This document shows, piece by piece, positions 17,703 through 26,113 of a DNA stretch of 64,000 nucleotides; position 1 is the first letter of the stretch; each line of letters starts with the position of its first letter. This DNA is from Gemmatimonadota bacterium (GTDB lineage Bacteria > Latescibacterota > UBA2968 > UBA8231): assembly GCA_018660835.1 (NCBI GenBank), contig JABJJN010000054.1:224877-288876 (forward strand), in the 5' to 3' direction. The translations under genes and the position numbers were made by a program. Below the pieces are notes generated by a model that had not been told where the DNA came from, did no database searches, and saw nothing but the letters and a program-made list of their open reading frames with translations.

Positions 17703-18593
17703 CTATTTTTTCGTTTGCTTCCGACGCTGCTCACCGGCGTCCGCATCGGCATCGGACAATCCTTCCATCGATATTCTTAGCAACTCGGCGATCGAAGCTC
17801 GTCCGGCAGCCAGGGCCATCTGTTCAGCAGTTCGCCCTGTGTCATCGACCCATGCAACGGGTGCGCCACGCTCAAGCAGGAACCGTACCATATCACCCTG
17901 ATCCGCGTCAGTCGCGTGCATCAATAGAGACCATCGGTCCCGCTCGGCGTCGACTGCATCGATCGGATGACCTGCATCGAGCAAGAGGGTCACAGCTTCC
18001 ATGTCTCCTGCACGAACGCCTGAGATGAGAGCTCGCAATGCCATCTCAGAGGCGGCATCTACCTTGGCCCCGTAGCGCACCAGAACATGGGCACAACCTG
18101 AAGAGCCATTGGCAGCGTGCTCGAAGGCAGAGGTGCCGGCGTAGTGGCCGATGGCAAGGTCCGCGCCATGGTCAAGAAGCAGCTCAACGATGGCCTCCCT
18201 GCCGGCGCACTGCGCCGCGACTTCGGCCAACATGCTGAAACCAGCGGCATTCATCACATTTGCGCGCGCACCGTTGCCGAGAATGGTCTCGACTGCCGCC
18301 GCATCGGCTTGTGCCACGGCCTTGATCAGCAGGGAGTCGAGGGTTGCCAGACTTGCCCTCTTTGTCTCGACAAGGGTGGCCAACTTTGTGATGATCTGTG
18401 ACGCCCTGTCATACTCGCCTGCGGTGAAGGCCTGACTCAGATCATGCTGAAGGGTGTCGAAAGATGAATCCTGTGCCTCTGTCTCAGCCATGGCGGGAAT
18501 GGCGGCGACAAGAACGAACAGGATGACGCACAAGCGGCTGATTCCACTACAACAGGTTCTCATCCAGCACAGGCCTCTCTCTATAGCTGTCAT
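17703..18593 (-). CDS. Secreted ankyrin-repeat protein
   Basis: 296 residues. An N-terminal signal segment (CVILFVLVAAIPAMA, cleavage likely after AMA) precedes about five ankyrin repeats from residue ~85 onward: LLIKAVAQADAAAVETILGNGARANV, SMLAEVAAQCAGREAIVELLLDHGAD, ALRALISGVRAGDMEAVTLLLDAG and SLLMHATDADQGDMVRFLLERGA carry the classic helix-turn-helix plus G-A-x-x pattern. The tail is charged (EQRRKQTKK). Bacterial periplasmic ankyrin proteins act as protein-binding modules, often in oxidative-stress or toxin-protection roles; no target is evident here. ATG 18563 (residue 11), preceded by AGAGAGG, may be the true start. The 3' end faces the META lipoprotein. Confidence 0.85.
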   Translation of the reverse strand: MTAIERGLCWMRTCCSGISRLCVILFVLVAAIPAMAETEAQDSSFDTLQHDLSQAFTAGEYDRASQIITKLATLVETKRASLATLDSLLIKAVAQADAAAVETILGNGARANVMNAAGFSMLAEVAAQCAGREAIVELLLDHGADLAIGHYAGTSAFEHAANGSSGCAHVLVRYGAKVDAASEMALRALISGVRAGDMEAVTLLLDAGHPIDAVDAERDRWSLLMHATDADQGDMVRFLLERGAPVAWVDDTGRTAEQMALAAGRASIAELLRISMEGLSDADADAGEQRRKQTKK

Positions 18594-18643
18594 TTTGTCT
18601 GCCGAAGAAAAATGGACCTGAGCCGCTGAATCAAATCGCCCTG

Positions 18644-19327
18644 CTAGCGCCAGCGCCGGTCCCCATCCTGTTGACTCGGCACCTGCACAATGCGGTCACT
18701 GTCCTGAACATAGGCCGTAAGCTCCCCCCCATAGATGCATCCGGAATCCAATCCCATCGCCCAGGCGACCTCATCTTCCGCGCGGCGCTTGATGACGAGG
18801 CCACCAGGGGCGTCGTGCCCAAAGATGATGGTGCGATCCGTCGGTGCGATCACGTCATGCCAACGCGGACCATCGATACCACCTGTCGGCGGCCATGTGC
18901 GAACGTTAAGAAACTCATCGCGAGAAGTACCCGCGACTCCCTCTATGGGGTGAACACCCGCGTGCACGAGGAGAAAGGACTCGCCCTCGATTTTCAGGGG
19001 AACCCTTTGCAACCACGGATACAGTTCGTCGAAGTATCCTGATAACGCATCGAAGCACAAACGTTGGTCCGGCTTTTCAAAGGACACCTTTTCCCCCGTG
19101 GTATACGACTGTAACTGCTGAAGCAGGCGGGCGTCATGGTTGCCCAGGACCATCTCGGCTCGGGTTTCGACGATGAGTTCCCACACGCGGCGCGGATTGG
19201 GACCGCGACTGAATGCGTCCCCCGTGAGCAGAAGTCGGTCACGACCTACGCGATAGTCAACCGCTTGCAGGAGCGACTCAAATTCCGCCGCGCATCCATG
19301 CAAATCACCTATGAAGATTGTTGCCAC
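18644..19327 (-). CDS. ApaH/PrpE-like metallophosphatase
   Basis: 227 residues of the calcineurin-like phosphoesterase superfamily. The metal-binding motifs are in order: GDLHG (residues 7-11), GDAFSRGP (about 36-43; the usual Asp of GDxxDRGP is Ser here), LGNHD (about 61-65), LVHAGVHP and GHDAPGG. This group includes the symmetrical Ap4A hydrolase ApaH and the bacterial PPP-type serine/threonine phosphatases; the short length resembles PrpE and phage PP rather than ApaH. It lies 50 bases upstream of the ankyrin gene on the same strand and may share a transcript with it. The 5' end is divergent to the sulfatase-maturase gene. Confidence 0.87.
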   Translation of the reverse strand: MATIFIGDLHGCAAEFESLLQAVDYRVGRDRLLLTGDAFSRGPNPRRVWELIVETRAEMVLGNHDARLLQQLQSYTTGEKVSFEKPDQRLCFDALSGYFDELYPWLQRVPLKIEGESFLLVHAGVHPIEGVAGTSRDEFLNVRTWPPTGGIDGPRWHDVIAPTDRTIIFGHDAPGGLVIKRRAEDEVAWAMGLDSGCIYGGELTAYVQDSDRIVQVPSQQDGDRRWR

Positions 19328-19476
19328 CCATGCCTCTCAACGTTGATCATCCGCAGATGAGCGTGTATCATACTCGACGGATGTGGGGGAGTCGATGGGT
19401 GGGTCTCCATCCGTCCTTTGGATCTGTCTCTGATGGCACTCTCGTGCCGCTCTTTTCCTGCGATGCACACAAGCTC

Positions 19477-20829
19477 ATGAGCCAAACCTTGTCGACAACA
19501 CCCTCTGCCTGCCATGTGATGGCCAAGCCATCGGGGTCTGTGTGCAATATCGACTGTAAGTATTGCTTCTATCTCGAGAAAGAGAAGCTCTACCCGGACG
19601 CCCAGAGCAGCTGGCGCATGAGCGATGAAGTCCTCGAGCTGTACGTGCAGCAATATATCGAGGCCCAGGACGTGCCGGCAGCAAATTTCGCCTGGCAGGG
19701 CGGCGAACCCACGCTCCTTGGTGTGGATTTCTACCGTCGCGCCGTCGAACTGCAACAGAAGTATGCCAATGGCAAGACCATCACAAATGCCTTTCAAACC
19801 AATGGCATTCTGCTGGATGATGAGTGGGGCGAATTTCTCTCCGAGAACGAATTCCTTGTCGGGCTCTCAATCGATGGGCCAAGACCATTCCACGATCGAT
19901 ATCGAGTCGACAAAGGACAGAAACCCACATTTGATCGGGTGATGGCCGGTCTCGATGTGCTCAAGAAACACAAGGTTGAGTTCAACACGCTGACGGTCCT
20001 GCAGAATCACAACGCCGATCATCCCGTCGAGATCTATCGATTTCTGAAGGAGATCGGCTCAGGGTTCATGCAATTCATTCCGATCGTCGAACGTGTCGCG
20101 GACGATCCCGGTCCCGAGGGTCTTGAGTTAGTCGATCCGACCCACGAGGGGGGTGCAAAGGTTGCACGCTGGTCGGTCGGGCCGACTCAGTATGGACGAT
20201 TCCTCTGCGGCGTGTTTGATGAGTGGGTCCGTCATGACGTAGGCGAGGCATTCGTACAGATATTCGATGTCAGTCTCGGCAGTTTCCTCGGGCAGGATGC
20301 AAGTCTGTGCATCTTCGCCGAGAAGTGTGGCAAGGCGTTAGTCATCGAACACAATGGGGATCTGTATTCCTGCGACCACTTCGTCTACCCTGAATACAAT
20401 ATCGGGAATGTGGCAGATCTTTCGATCCGTGATATGGTCGCCTCAGAAGCACAGACGAAATTTGGTGACGACAAGAAGGACACGTTGCCAAAGTACTGTC
20501 GCGAATGCGACTTCCGTTTCGCCTGTAACGGCGGGTGTCCAAAACAGCGTTTTGAACGAACGCCTGATGGCGAGGGGGGGTTGAACTATCTATGCAAGGG
20601 CTACAAGATGTATTTCGCCCATATTGCCCCCTATATGCAGTTCATGGCCAACGAACTGCGGCAGCAACGTCCAGCCCTCGCGGTGATGGAGTGGGCGCGC
20701 CGGCGTGACGAGGCACGAACTCCGAGCAAGGTTCCAGGGCGCAACGACCCGTGTCCCTGTGGCAGTGGTCGCAAATACAAGCGCTGTTGCGGGACAAAGG
20801 CAGGTGCTTCGGCCGCTGCGGCGAGCTGA
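19477..20829 (+). CDS. Anaerobic-type sulfatase-maturating radical SAM enzyme with SEC-C tail
   Basis: About 450 residues from ATG 19477; the frame runs back to 19318 but that part has no recognisable content. Cys23-x3-Cys27-x2-Cys30 (CNIDCKYCFYLEK) binds the radical-SAM 4Fe-4S cluster, and WQGGEPTL is typical of anSME enzymes. These oxidise a Cys or Ser in the C/S-x-P-x-R motif of sulfatases to formylglycine. SPASM-type clusters are supplied by CIFAEKCGKALVIEHNGDLYSCDHF and CRECDFRFACNGGCPKQR. The end, GRNDPCPCGSGRKYKRCCG, is a SEC-C zinc-binding motif, frequent in this subgroup. A Cys-type sulfatase lies about 23 kb downstream in the window (43910-45415). The PmoA-like gene follows. Confidence 0.93.
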   Translation: MSQTLSTTPSACHVMAKPSGSVCNIDCKYCFYLEKEKLYPDAQSSWRMSDEVLELYVQQYIEAQDVPAANFAWQGGEPTLLGVDFYRRAVELQQKYANGKTITNAFQTNGILLDDEWGEFLSENEFLVGLSIDGPRPFHDRYRVDKGQKPTFDRVMAGLDVLKKHKVEFNTLTVLQNHNADHPVEIYRFLKEIGSGFMQFIPIVERVADDPGPEGLELVDPTHEGGAKVARWSVGPTQYGRFLCGVFDEWVRHDVGEAFVQIFDVSLGSFLGQDASLCIFAEKCGKALVIEHNGDLYSCDHFVYPEYNIGNVADLSIRDMVASEAQTKFGDDKKDTLPKYCRECDFRFACNGGCPKQRFERTPDGEGGLNYLCKGYKMYFAHIAPYMQFMANELRQQRPALAVMEWARRRDEARTPSKVPGRNDPCPCGSGRKYKRCCGTKAGASAAAAS

Positions 20830-20888
20830 ACCTCAACCTTACGCAGTCAGCGGTATCAAACACCCGGGAGAGGGAAGAGGAGATCGAT

Positions 20889-21806
20889 ATGATCGACATT
20901 CAACTGCAGCGTGAGCAGCAAAAAGCGGTGATCACCGTCGATGGCAAATTGTTCACCGAGTATCGTTACGGGCACTTCACCTGCCGTCCGTGTCTATACC
21001 CTGTGCAGACCCCGGCAGGAACCGGCCTGACCCGTCACTATCCCTTTGCCGAAGTTGATGGCGAAAACCAGGATCACTATCACCACCGCAGCATTTATAC
21101 GGCGCATGGTGAGGTGAATGGCTTCAATCTCTGGGATGAAAATGTGAAGGGTCTTGGCCACGGCTCCATGCTTCAGCGTGGTGAACCTGTCATCGGTCTG
21201 GCAAACAATACGGCGCAGATCGATGGCATCGTTGATTGGTACGGGCCGTCGGGGCAGCCGTTGCTGGAAGAGCGTCGCACTCTTCAGATTCGAGCTGAGG
21301 ACGATCTGCGTATCGTCGACCAGCGCAGTGAACTGCGTGCCGTACATGGCGATGTCACCTTTGGGGATACGAAAGAGGGTGGCATGTTCGCCATCCGTGT
21401 CCCAACCTCGATGGATGCCAAGGACAAAGGCCGCATCGAGAATTCAGAGGGAAATGTGTACGAAAATGGTGAGGGAGAGGAGACGACCTGGGGGGTTCCA
21501 GCCGCATGGGTTGATTACTCTGGCCCCTTGCCCGATGGCAGCGAGTGGGGCCACACCGTCATCGACCACAAAGACAATCCGTGGCATCCAACCCACTGGC
21601 ATGTTCGTGGCTACGGTTTGTTTACGGCCAATCCCTTTGGCCTGCACGATTTCAAGAAGGACGAAAGTGTCGACGGCAGTTGGACGATCAATGGCGGCGA
21701 TGTCGCCGCCAGCCAGTTCCGCCTGATCATTCATCCGGGCCGGGGTGTGGATGCAGACCCCCGCATCCGTAAATTAATTGACGCCTACCAGAACACCGGT
21801 TCTTGA
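20889..21806 (+). CDS. PmoA-like (DUF6807) family protein
   Basis: 305 residues from ATG 20889, chosen because a purine-rich GAGAGGGAAGAGGAG ribosome-binding site lies just upstream; the open frame extends back to 20751 inside the preceding gene. The motif DHYHHRSIYTAHGEVNGFNLW is the family signature (D-H-x-H-H-R...G-x-V-N-G), and LTRHYPF, NPWHPTHWHVRGYGLFTANPFG are conserved blocks. The family was named for a resemblance to methane oxygenase PmoA but most members are soluble proteins near sugar-catabolic and oxidoreductase genes, with an epimerase-like beta-sandwich. It is not evidence of methane oxidation. Lies 59 bases after the sulfatase maturase and probably shares its transcript. Confidence 0.82.
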   Translation: MIDIQLQREQQKAVITVDGKLFTEYRYGHFTCRPCLYPVQTPAGTGLTRHYPFAEVDGENQDHYHHRSIYTAHGEVNGFNLWDENVKGLGHGSMLQRGEPVIGLANNTAQIDGIVDWYGPSGQPLLEERRTLQIRAEDDLRIVDQRSELRAVHGDVTFGDTKEGGMFAIRVPTSMDAKDKGRIENSEGNVYENGEGEETTWGVPAAWVDYSGPLPDGSEWGHTVIDHKDNPWHPTHWHVRGYGLFTANPFGLHDFKKDESVDGSWTINGGDVAASQFRLIIHPGRGVDADPRIRKLIDAYQNTGS

Positions 21807-21814
21807 AGGGCCTG

Positions 21815-24800
21815 CTAACGAAGCAAGGTCATGCGGCGTGTCTGCACGCCCTCCGCTGTGGTGGCGCGATAGAAATAGATCCCTGATGCGGCAGGTTGGC
21901 CCAGATCGTTGGCGCCAAACCATCGCAGTGCATGTTGTCCAGCTGCCAGTTCATCATCAATCAGCAGGCGGATGCGCTGACCCAGCAGATCAATGACTTC
22001 GACGCGCACGGCACCGGGGCGGGTCAGCGTCAGGGGGATCGTCGTTTCAGGATTGAAGGGATTGGGGTAGTTCTGGGCGAGATCAAAGTCTTCCGGCAGC
22101 GATCCACCAAGATTCAGAACTCGTTCGGCGATATTTCCGGCCCGATCGCGGGCCCGCATTGTAACAACGCCCGTCACATTGGGGGAGATGGTCAGCCACT
22201 GGCCATCGAAATCAAAATCAGCCAACAGCGGTGTTTCATCGACCCAGAAGGTAACCGCATCCATGCCGCTGCCAGCATCGGTTAGCTGTAGCCGTCGCTG
22301 ATCCTCAGCCGCCGCCATAATCTTCGGCGCCACGTGGTCGGCAAGCAGAGCATAACGACCCAGGACTGCGATGGACTGGGTCACCGAGTTCGGCAGGTGA
22401 TTGCCTCCCATGAAGACCCATGAACTGCTGGTGCCATCGAAACGATAGAGATCTCCTGGCAGACCGGTTGTGGTCAGCTCCAGGACGGTTGGACTGAGCA
22501 GTTCTCGGGTCGCATGCACTTCAAATCCAGCACTCACTGGTGTCAGTTCGGCGGTGACGGCAACGGCAGAGGGGATGAGGACGACGAGGGTCTCCTCACC
22601 GAAGCTGCCGGGTGTCACATGAAGCTGCGCTCCACCGCCAGCGACGATGCGGCCAGCACCGACGCGGGTCGTGCCAACATGGATGCTGAGACTGTCCTTA
22701 TAGAGGGTCTGGTCCTGCAGGGCGAGAGCGAGAAACTCGATCGTGCCCTCCATGCCGAGGGTGAGTACGTGCGAGCCGTTCCAGATACCATTGCCCAGAT
22801 CCTCAATCAAGACATCTGTCCACTCGTCAATCTTGCTGCGCAATCGGGGTGCGGACATGGAGGCAGGGCTGTCGATCACATACAGATTGAGAAAGTCGGG
22901 CTGGATCGGATTCGGAATGATCGCCAGATCAAAGCCATCTCGCTGGACACCAGCGGATCCATCATCTGGCAACACCTGCAGCAGCAGACGGGTCTCGGCG
23001 ACAGAGCCGTCGTTGGCATTGGCCCGTAGTGTGATCAGATGTGATCCCGTCACGGCCAATATGTCACCCGAAATATTGAGGTCGCCTGTCTGGGCGTCGA
23101 TCTCAAGGCTCACGCCGATCGCCGCACTTGCCGTCCACTGCAGAGCCGATCCGTCCGTGCCAGCTGACACCAGCAGTTGCGACGGCGTCAGCGACAGCAG
23201 TGAGTCACCGATCAAGGTGACAGATTCGGTCAACTCGACCAATTCGAGACTCGGGGCTGCGAAGGCGATCTGAACTCCGATGAGTCCCTCAACGACAATG
23301 TTGCCAAAGGCATCAAGGCCACGGATCGACAGGATCTCCGCGCCGGTGGCATCTGCATCAGCGAGTACGACGACACGTCCCGATACGGCATCGACATAGG
23401 CCTGCGTGTGTTCGCCACCGCTAAGTTCCCATGCCAGGTCACCGTAGGAGGCACCCTGAAGATAGTCGCCTAGATCCAGGCTCTGGTTGAAGGCACCGGC
23501 CTCCACTGCCAGAGTGGGCAATGACGACAGCTGAATCGCCGGATTCTGCCCAGTATCAGGAGGCTCAGGATTGTCTGGCGGATCGTCGCCATCGATACCG
23601 AGGACGACGACCTGTATCAGTCCTGTTGTTGAGCGTCCCGTCGGGTCGGTTGCCTCCAGGCCGATCTGAAAGTCCCCGGAGATCGAATCAGAGGCGCTGA
23701 TGGACAACACATGTGAGACCTCGTCCACGCGTACTTCGAGACCTGGTGCACCGGTGGCACGCCAGCTCATCTGCTCTGAGTCGTGATTGAGGTCCAACAC
23801 AAAGGCATCCAGATCGATGGAGGCGTCGACGCCACCTGCAGGCAATTCAATCGCCGGTAGGGAAATCAGCAGGGGAGTGCCGTCGACGGGTGCACTGAAA
23901 ACGAGTAGATCAAAGTTTGACTGTTCGCCACTTGGATCTGACACGATGAAACGGAGCGTTTCAGTGCCCTCGAAGCTGTCGGGTGCCGTGATGAGCGCAG
24001 CACCGGACGCACTCATTTGAACGAGCAAGTCGCTACCGATCTCGGTTTGCCAGCTCCAATTCAGATCATCCAGTGAATCGTCAGGGTCGGAGGCGAACGC
24101 CGCCAGGTCGACGACACTTTGCTGACCGGAGACCAGACCGAGTCGGTCCGGCGGACTCAGAAATTCGGGTGCCAAAGAGGCGACAACGGTTACCGTCAGC
24201 AGACTTGTCGCGATCTCACCTTCGGCGTCGGCTGCCTCGAGTTGAATCACTTCGCTGCCGAGCCAGGACGCTGGCGCCGTAACAATCATCAAGTCACCAC
24301 GCTGCTCAATCTGGACGAGTTCATTTCCGCTCCAACTTACAGACAGAAACTTTGCGTCCTGCTCAGCATCACCAAAAATGTTGGCCAGATGCAAGGTCGA
24401 GTCCTGCTTCCCACGCGTCAGCTGAAGATTCGGCGACAACAGAGCCGTTGGCGGATCGTTCAGCGGCGTGACGGACAATTCAAGATCCGTTGTGTCACTG
24501 TACTGATACTGGTCGAGGACAGTGAGTCCGATGAGGGCCGTCCCATGCCAGTCTTCGGCGGGTGTAATCGTCGCCAGCCACGGTGGACCGGTGATCTCGA
24601 CACGAACCGTCGGTGGTGCATCGACTTCCCAGGAAAGTCGCGAGGCTGGCGTGTCAGGGTCCTGCAGATAGGCCGTCAGATCCAACTCGTAGGCTACATC
24701 TTCGACGGTGATCAGAGGCGCAGGGGCCGTCAGCGTGGGACCTGCATTCACGAAGATGTCGACCACGGCAGAGCTGACCTGTCCATCTGGATTGGTCGCC

Positions 24801-25612
24801 GTAATGGTCAGTCGTTCCCAAGGCGAGATGCCAGATGGGGCACGAACAGTCAGGATCGATGTTGCCGCGTCGATTTCCAGGCCGAGACTACTACCGCCGG
24901 AGACCTGCCACTGGATGTCAGAAGGCCCGTATAGAGGATCGAAGAGGGCATCTGCAAGTCGAAAGGTGGTTGAATCCACCTGGCCTCGAGCAAGAACAAG
25001 CTCTTGCGGCAGGCCTTCGATTCCGATTCCCCGAACAATGATGCTGAGGGGAGTGATGAAGCGGAATGCATCGCTCGAGCCATCGGGTAGGAACACACGA
25101 GTTTCGCGCAAGCCCGTTTCGTCGATCCGTACATCGGTCGCTATGGCAGGGGCTTTGGCACGCAGACGAAAGGTCGCGACGCGGCCGATCCCACGATCGC
25201 TGGCGCGCACGACGCTGTAATCGATCTGCTCTCCAAGCGGCGAGGCTGCCGGGTCACCAGGTTCCAACCAGGCATTGCGGAAGACTTCACCATTGGCGAG
25301 AAAACCACCACGGGCAAAGGGCTGAAATCCTGCAATCCCTGGTTCCTGATCTTCCTCGACGATCTCGAAGATATCCTCGTCAAAGGTCAGGAAGATCGCC
25401 GCGCCGGAGATCTCACTGCCTTCGGAGTCGACCCACATTTCCACATCGATGAGGTCGCCCACAAGAACCGATGTCTGACTCACGCCCACATTGGCGTGAC
25501 GCAGTTGCAACTGTGCAGCCATCAGGGGATCGGTCAGGAGGCCAAGAAAGAGCAGCCCCGTAAAGATCAGCAGGGCAGCAAAGCCCCGCGGCCGCATAGG
25601 ATGTCGTGCCAT
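21815..25612 (-). CDS. Secreted multidomain protein: cohesin-like, Ig/cadherin-like repeats, ZU5-like domain, FlgD-like tail
   Basis: About 1265 residues from ATG 25612 (alternatives 25660, 25597), giving a clear signal peptide (RGFAALLIFTGLLFLGLL...MAA). Residues ~35-175 resemble a cohesin fold (VSQTSVLVGDLIDVEMWVD, GAAIFLTFDEDIFEIV). Then come about seven Ig/cadherin-like repeats with the recurring phrase D-L-x-x-Y/F-x-x-D-P-D-x-x-x-x-x-L-x-W. Around 977-1100 is a ZU5-like segment (GAGRIVAGGGAQLHVTPGSFG). The last ~85 residues, from NYPNPFNPETTIPLTL to RRMTLLR, are a FlgD-Ig-like tail shared with three other proteins here. Probably surface or extracellular and binding rather than enzymatic. 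It is divergently transcribed from two giant paralogues with related parts. Confidence 0.85.
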   Translation of the reverse strand: MARHPMRPRGFAALLIFTGLLFLGLLTDPLMAAQLQLRHANVGVSQTSVLVGDLIDVEMWVDSEGSEISGAAIFLTFDEDIFEIVEEDQEPGIAGFQPFARGGFLANGEVFRNAWLEPGDPAASPLGEQIDYSVVRASDRGIGRVATFRLRAKAPAIATDVRIDETGLRETRVFLPDGSSDAFRFITPLSIIVRGIGIEGLPQELVLARGQVDSTTFRLADALFDPLYGPSDIQWQVSGGSSLGLEIDAATSILTVRAPSGISPWERLTITATNPDGQVSSAVVDIFVNAGPTLTAPAPLITVEDVAYELDLTAYLQDPDTPASRLSWEVDAPPTVRVEITGPPWLATITPAEDWHGTALIGLTVLDQYQYSDTTDLELSVTPLNDPPTALLSPNLQLTRGKQDSTLHLANIFGDAEQDAKFLSVSWSGNELVQIEQRGDLMIVTAPASWLGSEVIQLEAADAEGEIATSLLTVTVVASLAPEFLSPPDRLGLVSGQQSVVDLAAFASDPDDSLDDLNWSWQTEIGSDLLVQMSASGAALITAPDSFEGTETLRFIVSDPSGEQSNFDLLVFSAPVDGTPLLISLPAIELPAGGVDASIDLDAFVLDLNHDSEQMSWRATGAPGLEVRVDEVSHVLSISASDSISGDFQIGLEATDPTGRSTTGLIQVVVLGIDGDDPPDNPEPPDTGQNPAIQLSSLPTLAVEAGAFNQSLDLGDYLQGASYGDLAWELSGGEHTQAYVDAVSGRVVVLADADATGAEILSIRGLDAFGNIVVEGLIGVQIAFAAPSLELVELTESVTLIGDSLLSLTPSQLLVSAGTDGSALQWTASAAIGVSLEIDAQTGDLNISGDILAVTGSHLITLRANANDGSVAETRLLLQVLPDDGSAGVQRDGFDLAIIPNPIQPDFLNLYVIDSPASMSAPRLRSKIDEWTDVLIEDLGNGIWNGSHVLTLGMEGTIEFLALALQDQTLYKDSLSIHVGTTRVGAGRIVAGGGAQLHVTPGSFGEETLVVLIPSAVAVTAELTPVSAGFEVHATRELLSPTVLELTTTGLPGDLYRFDGTSSSWVFMGGNHLPNSVTQSIAVLGRYALLADHVAPKIMAAAEDQRRLQLTDAGSGMDAVTFWVDETPLLADFDFDGQWLTISPNVTGVVTMRARDRAGNIAERVLNLGGSLPEDFDLAQNYPNPFNPETTIPLTLTRPGAVRVEVIDLLGQRIRLLIDDELAAGQHALRWFGANDLGQPAASGIYFYRATTAEGVQTRRMTLLR

Positions 25613-26113
25613 AGTCCATTGACTCCGGTTCGAGCCGGGCAGCGCCCGGTCCAGGGCCATCCATCCTGGATGGTCCAGCTCTGATTCCCGCGAAGAGAAG
25701 CGCTTACCGCTCGTAGGGCTTCCCAGCCCTTGGCGAGGCAAACCACGTGCCACACCATGAAATCCCCGGGAGATCGTCACGACTGCTCACTGTAAGCCGT
25801 TCATCTGGCAAGAAGGGAGGAAAGGATCGCACCCGGGGGGCAATCCTTTCCCATTGTCAGGCAGATGAACCCCCGGTTCCCGTATTCCTCAGAGAGAATG
25901 TCCGTGGCACTGCCCTTGCTATCTGGTTGTGTGGAAGTCCGAGGTTCCAGGCGGGACCTCGCTTCCAGTGGGTGCACGATAGACCCGCACACTCAGAGCC
26001 GTCCCGCAGGATGCGGGGCACGCTGCTACTTCGATTCGGCTGAAGGCCACTCGAGTAGACAGCCCACCTCCCCAGTTGGGAGGTTCACCTTCCGACGGAG
26101 TGGAGGGCGACAA
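25613..26113. promoter_or_regulatory. 501-base divergent intergenic region with several inverted repeats
   Basis: No convincing protein-coding frame is seen here, although the + frame stays open from 25865. It must hold the promoters of both the cohesin-like protein (-) and the first giant protein (+). Inverted repeats: 25820-25828 with 25844-25852 (9 bp, GGAAAGGAT/ATCCTTTCC); 25933-25966; 25968-25973 with 25983-25988; 26001-26019; 26066-26084; and 26047-26052 with 26098-26103. The downstream part is listed separately as a candidate leader RNA. Confidence 0.7.
25929..26107 (+). ncRNA. Candidate structured 5' leader RNA of the giant secreted-protein operon
   Basis: Stems read directly from sequence: GGAAG (25933-25937) plus CGAGGTTCC (25940-25948) pair with GGGACCTCG (25953-25961) plus CTTCC (25962-25966) around an AGGC loop; GTGTG (25929-25933) could close a junction with CACAC (25988-25992); GTGGGT pairs with ACCCGC; GTCCCGCA (26001-26008) pairs with TGCGGGGC (26012-26019) around GGA. 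Near the gene, ACCTCCC (26066-26072) pairs with GGGAGGT (26078-26084) inside a CCACTC/GAGTGG stem (26047-26052 with 26098-26103) that ends in the ribosome-binding site GGAGG (26102-26106). CCTCC could instead pair with that GGAGG. I compared it by eye with RNase P, 6S, tmRNA, cobalamin and c-di-GMP-I motifs without a match. Confidence 0.4.

Noticed and set aside
20889..21806. Methane monooxygenase subunit
   Set aside because: The PmoA-like name of this family is misleading; the protein is soluble, lacks membrane helices and has no pmoB or pmoC neighbours.
25900..26110. Known structured RNA (RNase P, 6S, tmRNA, cobalamin or c-di-GMP-I riboswitch)
   Set aside because: The stems are real, but the conserved core sequences of these families are not present as far as I can read them.
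25865..26113. Extra 83 codons before the giant protein A
   Set aside because: GTG 26114 has a well-spaced GGAGG, and the extension has low-complexity Arg/Pro-rich residues in a region full of RNA-like stems.
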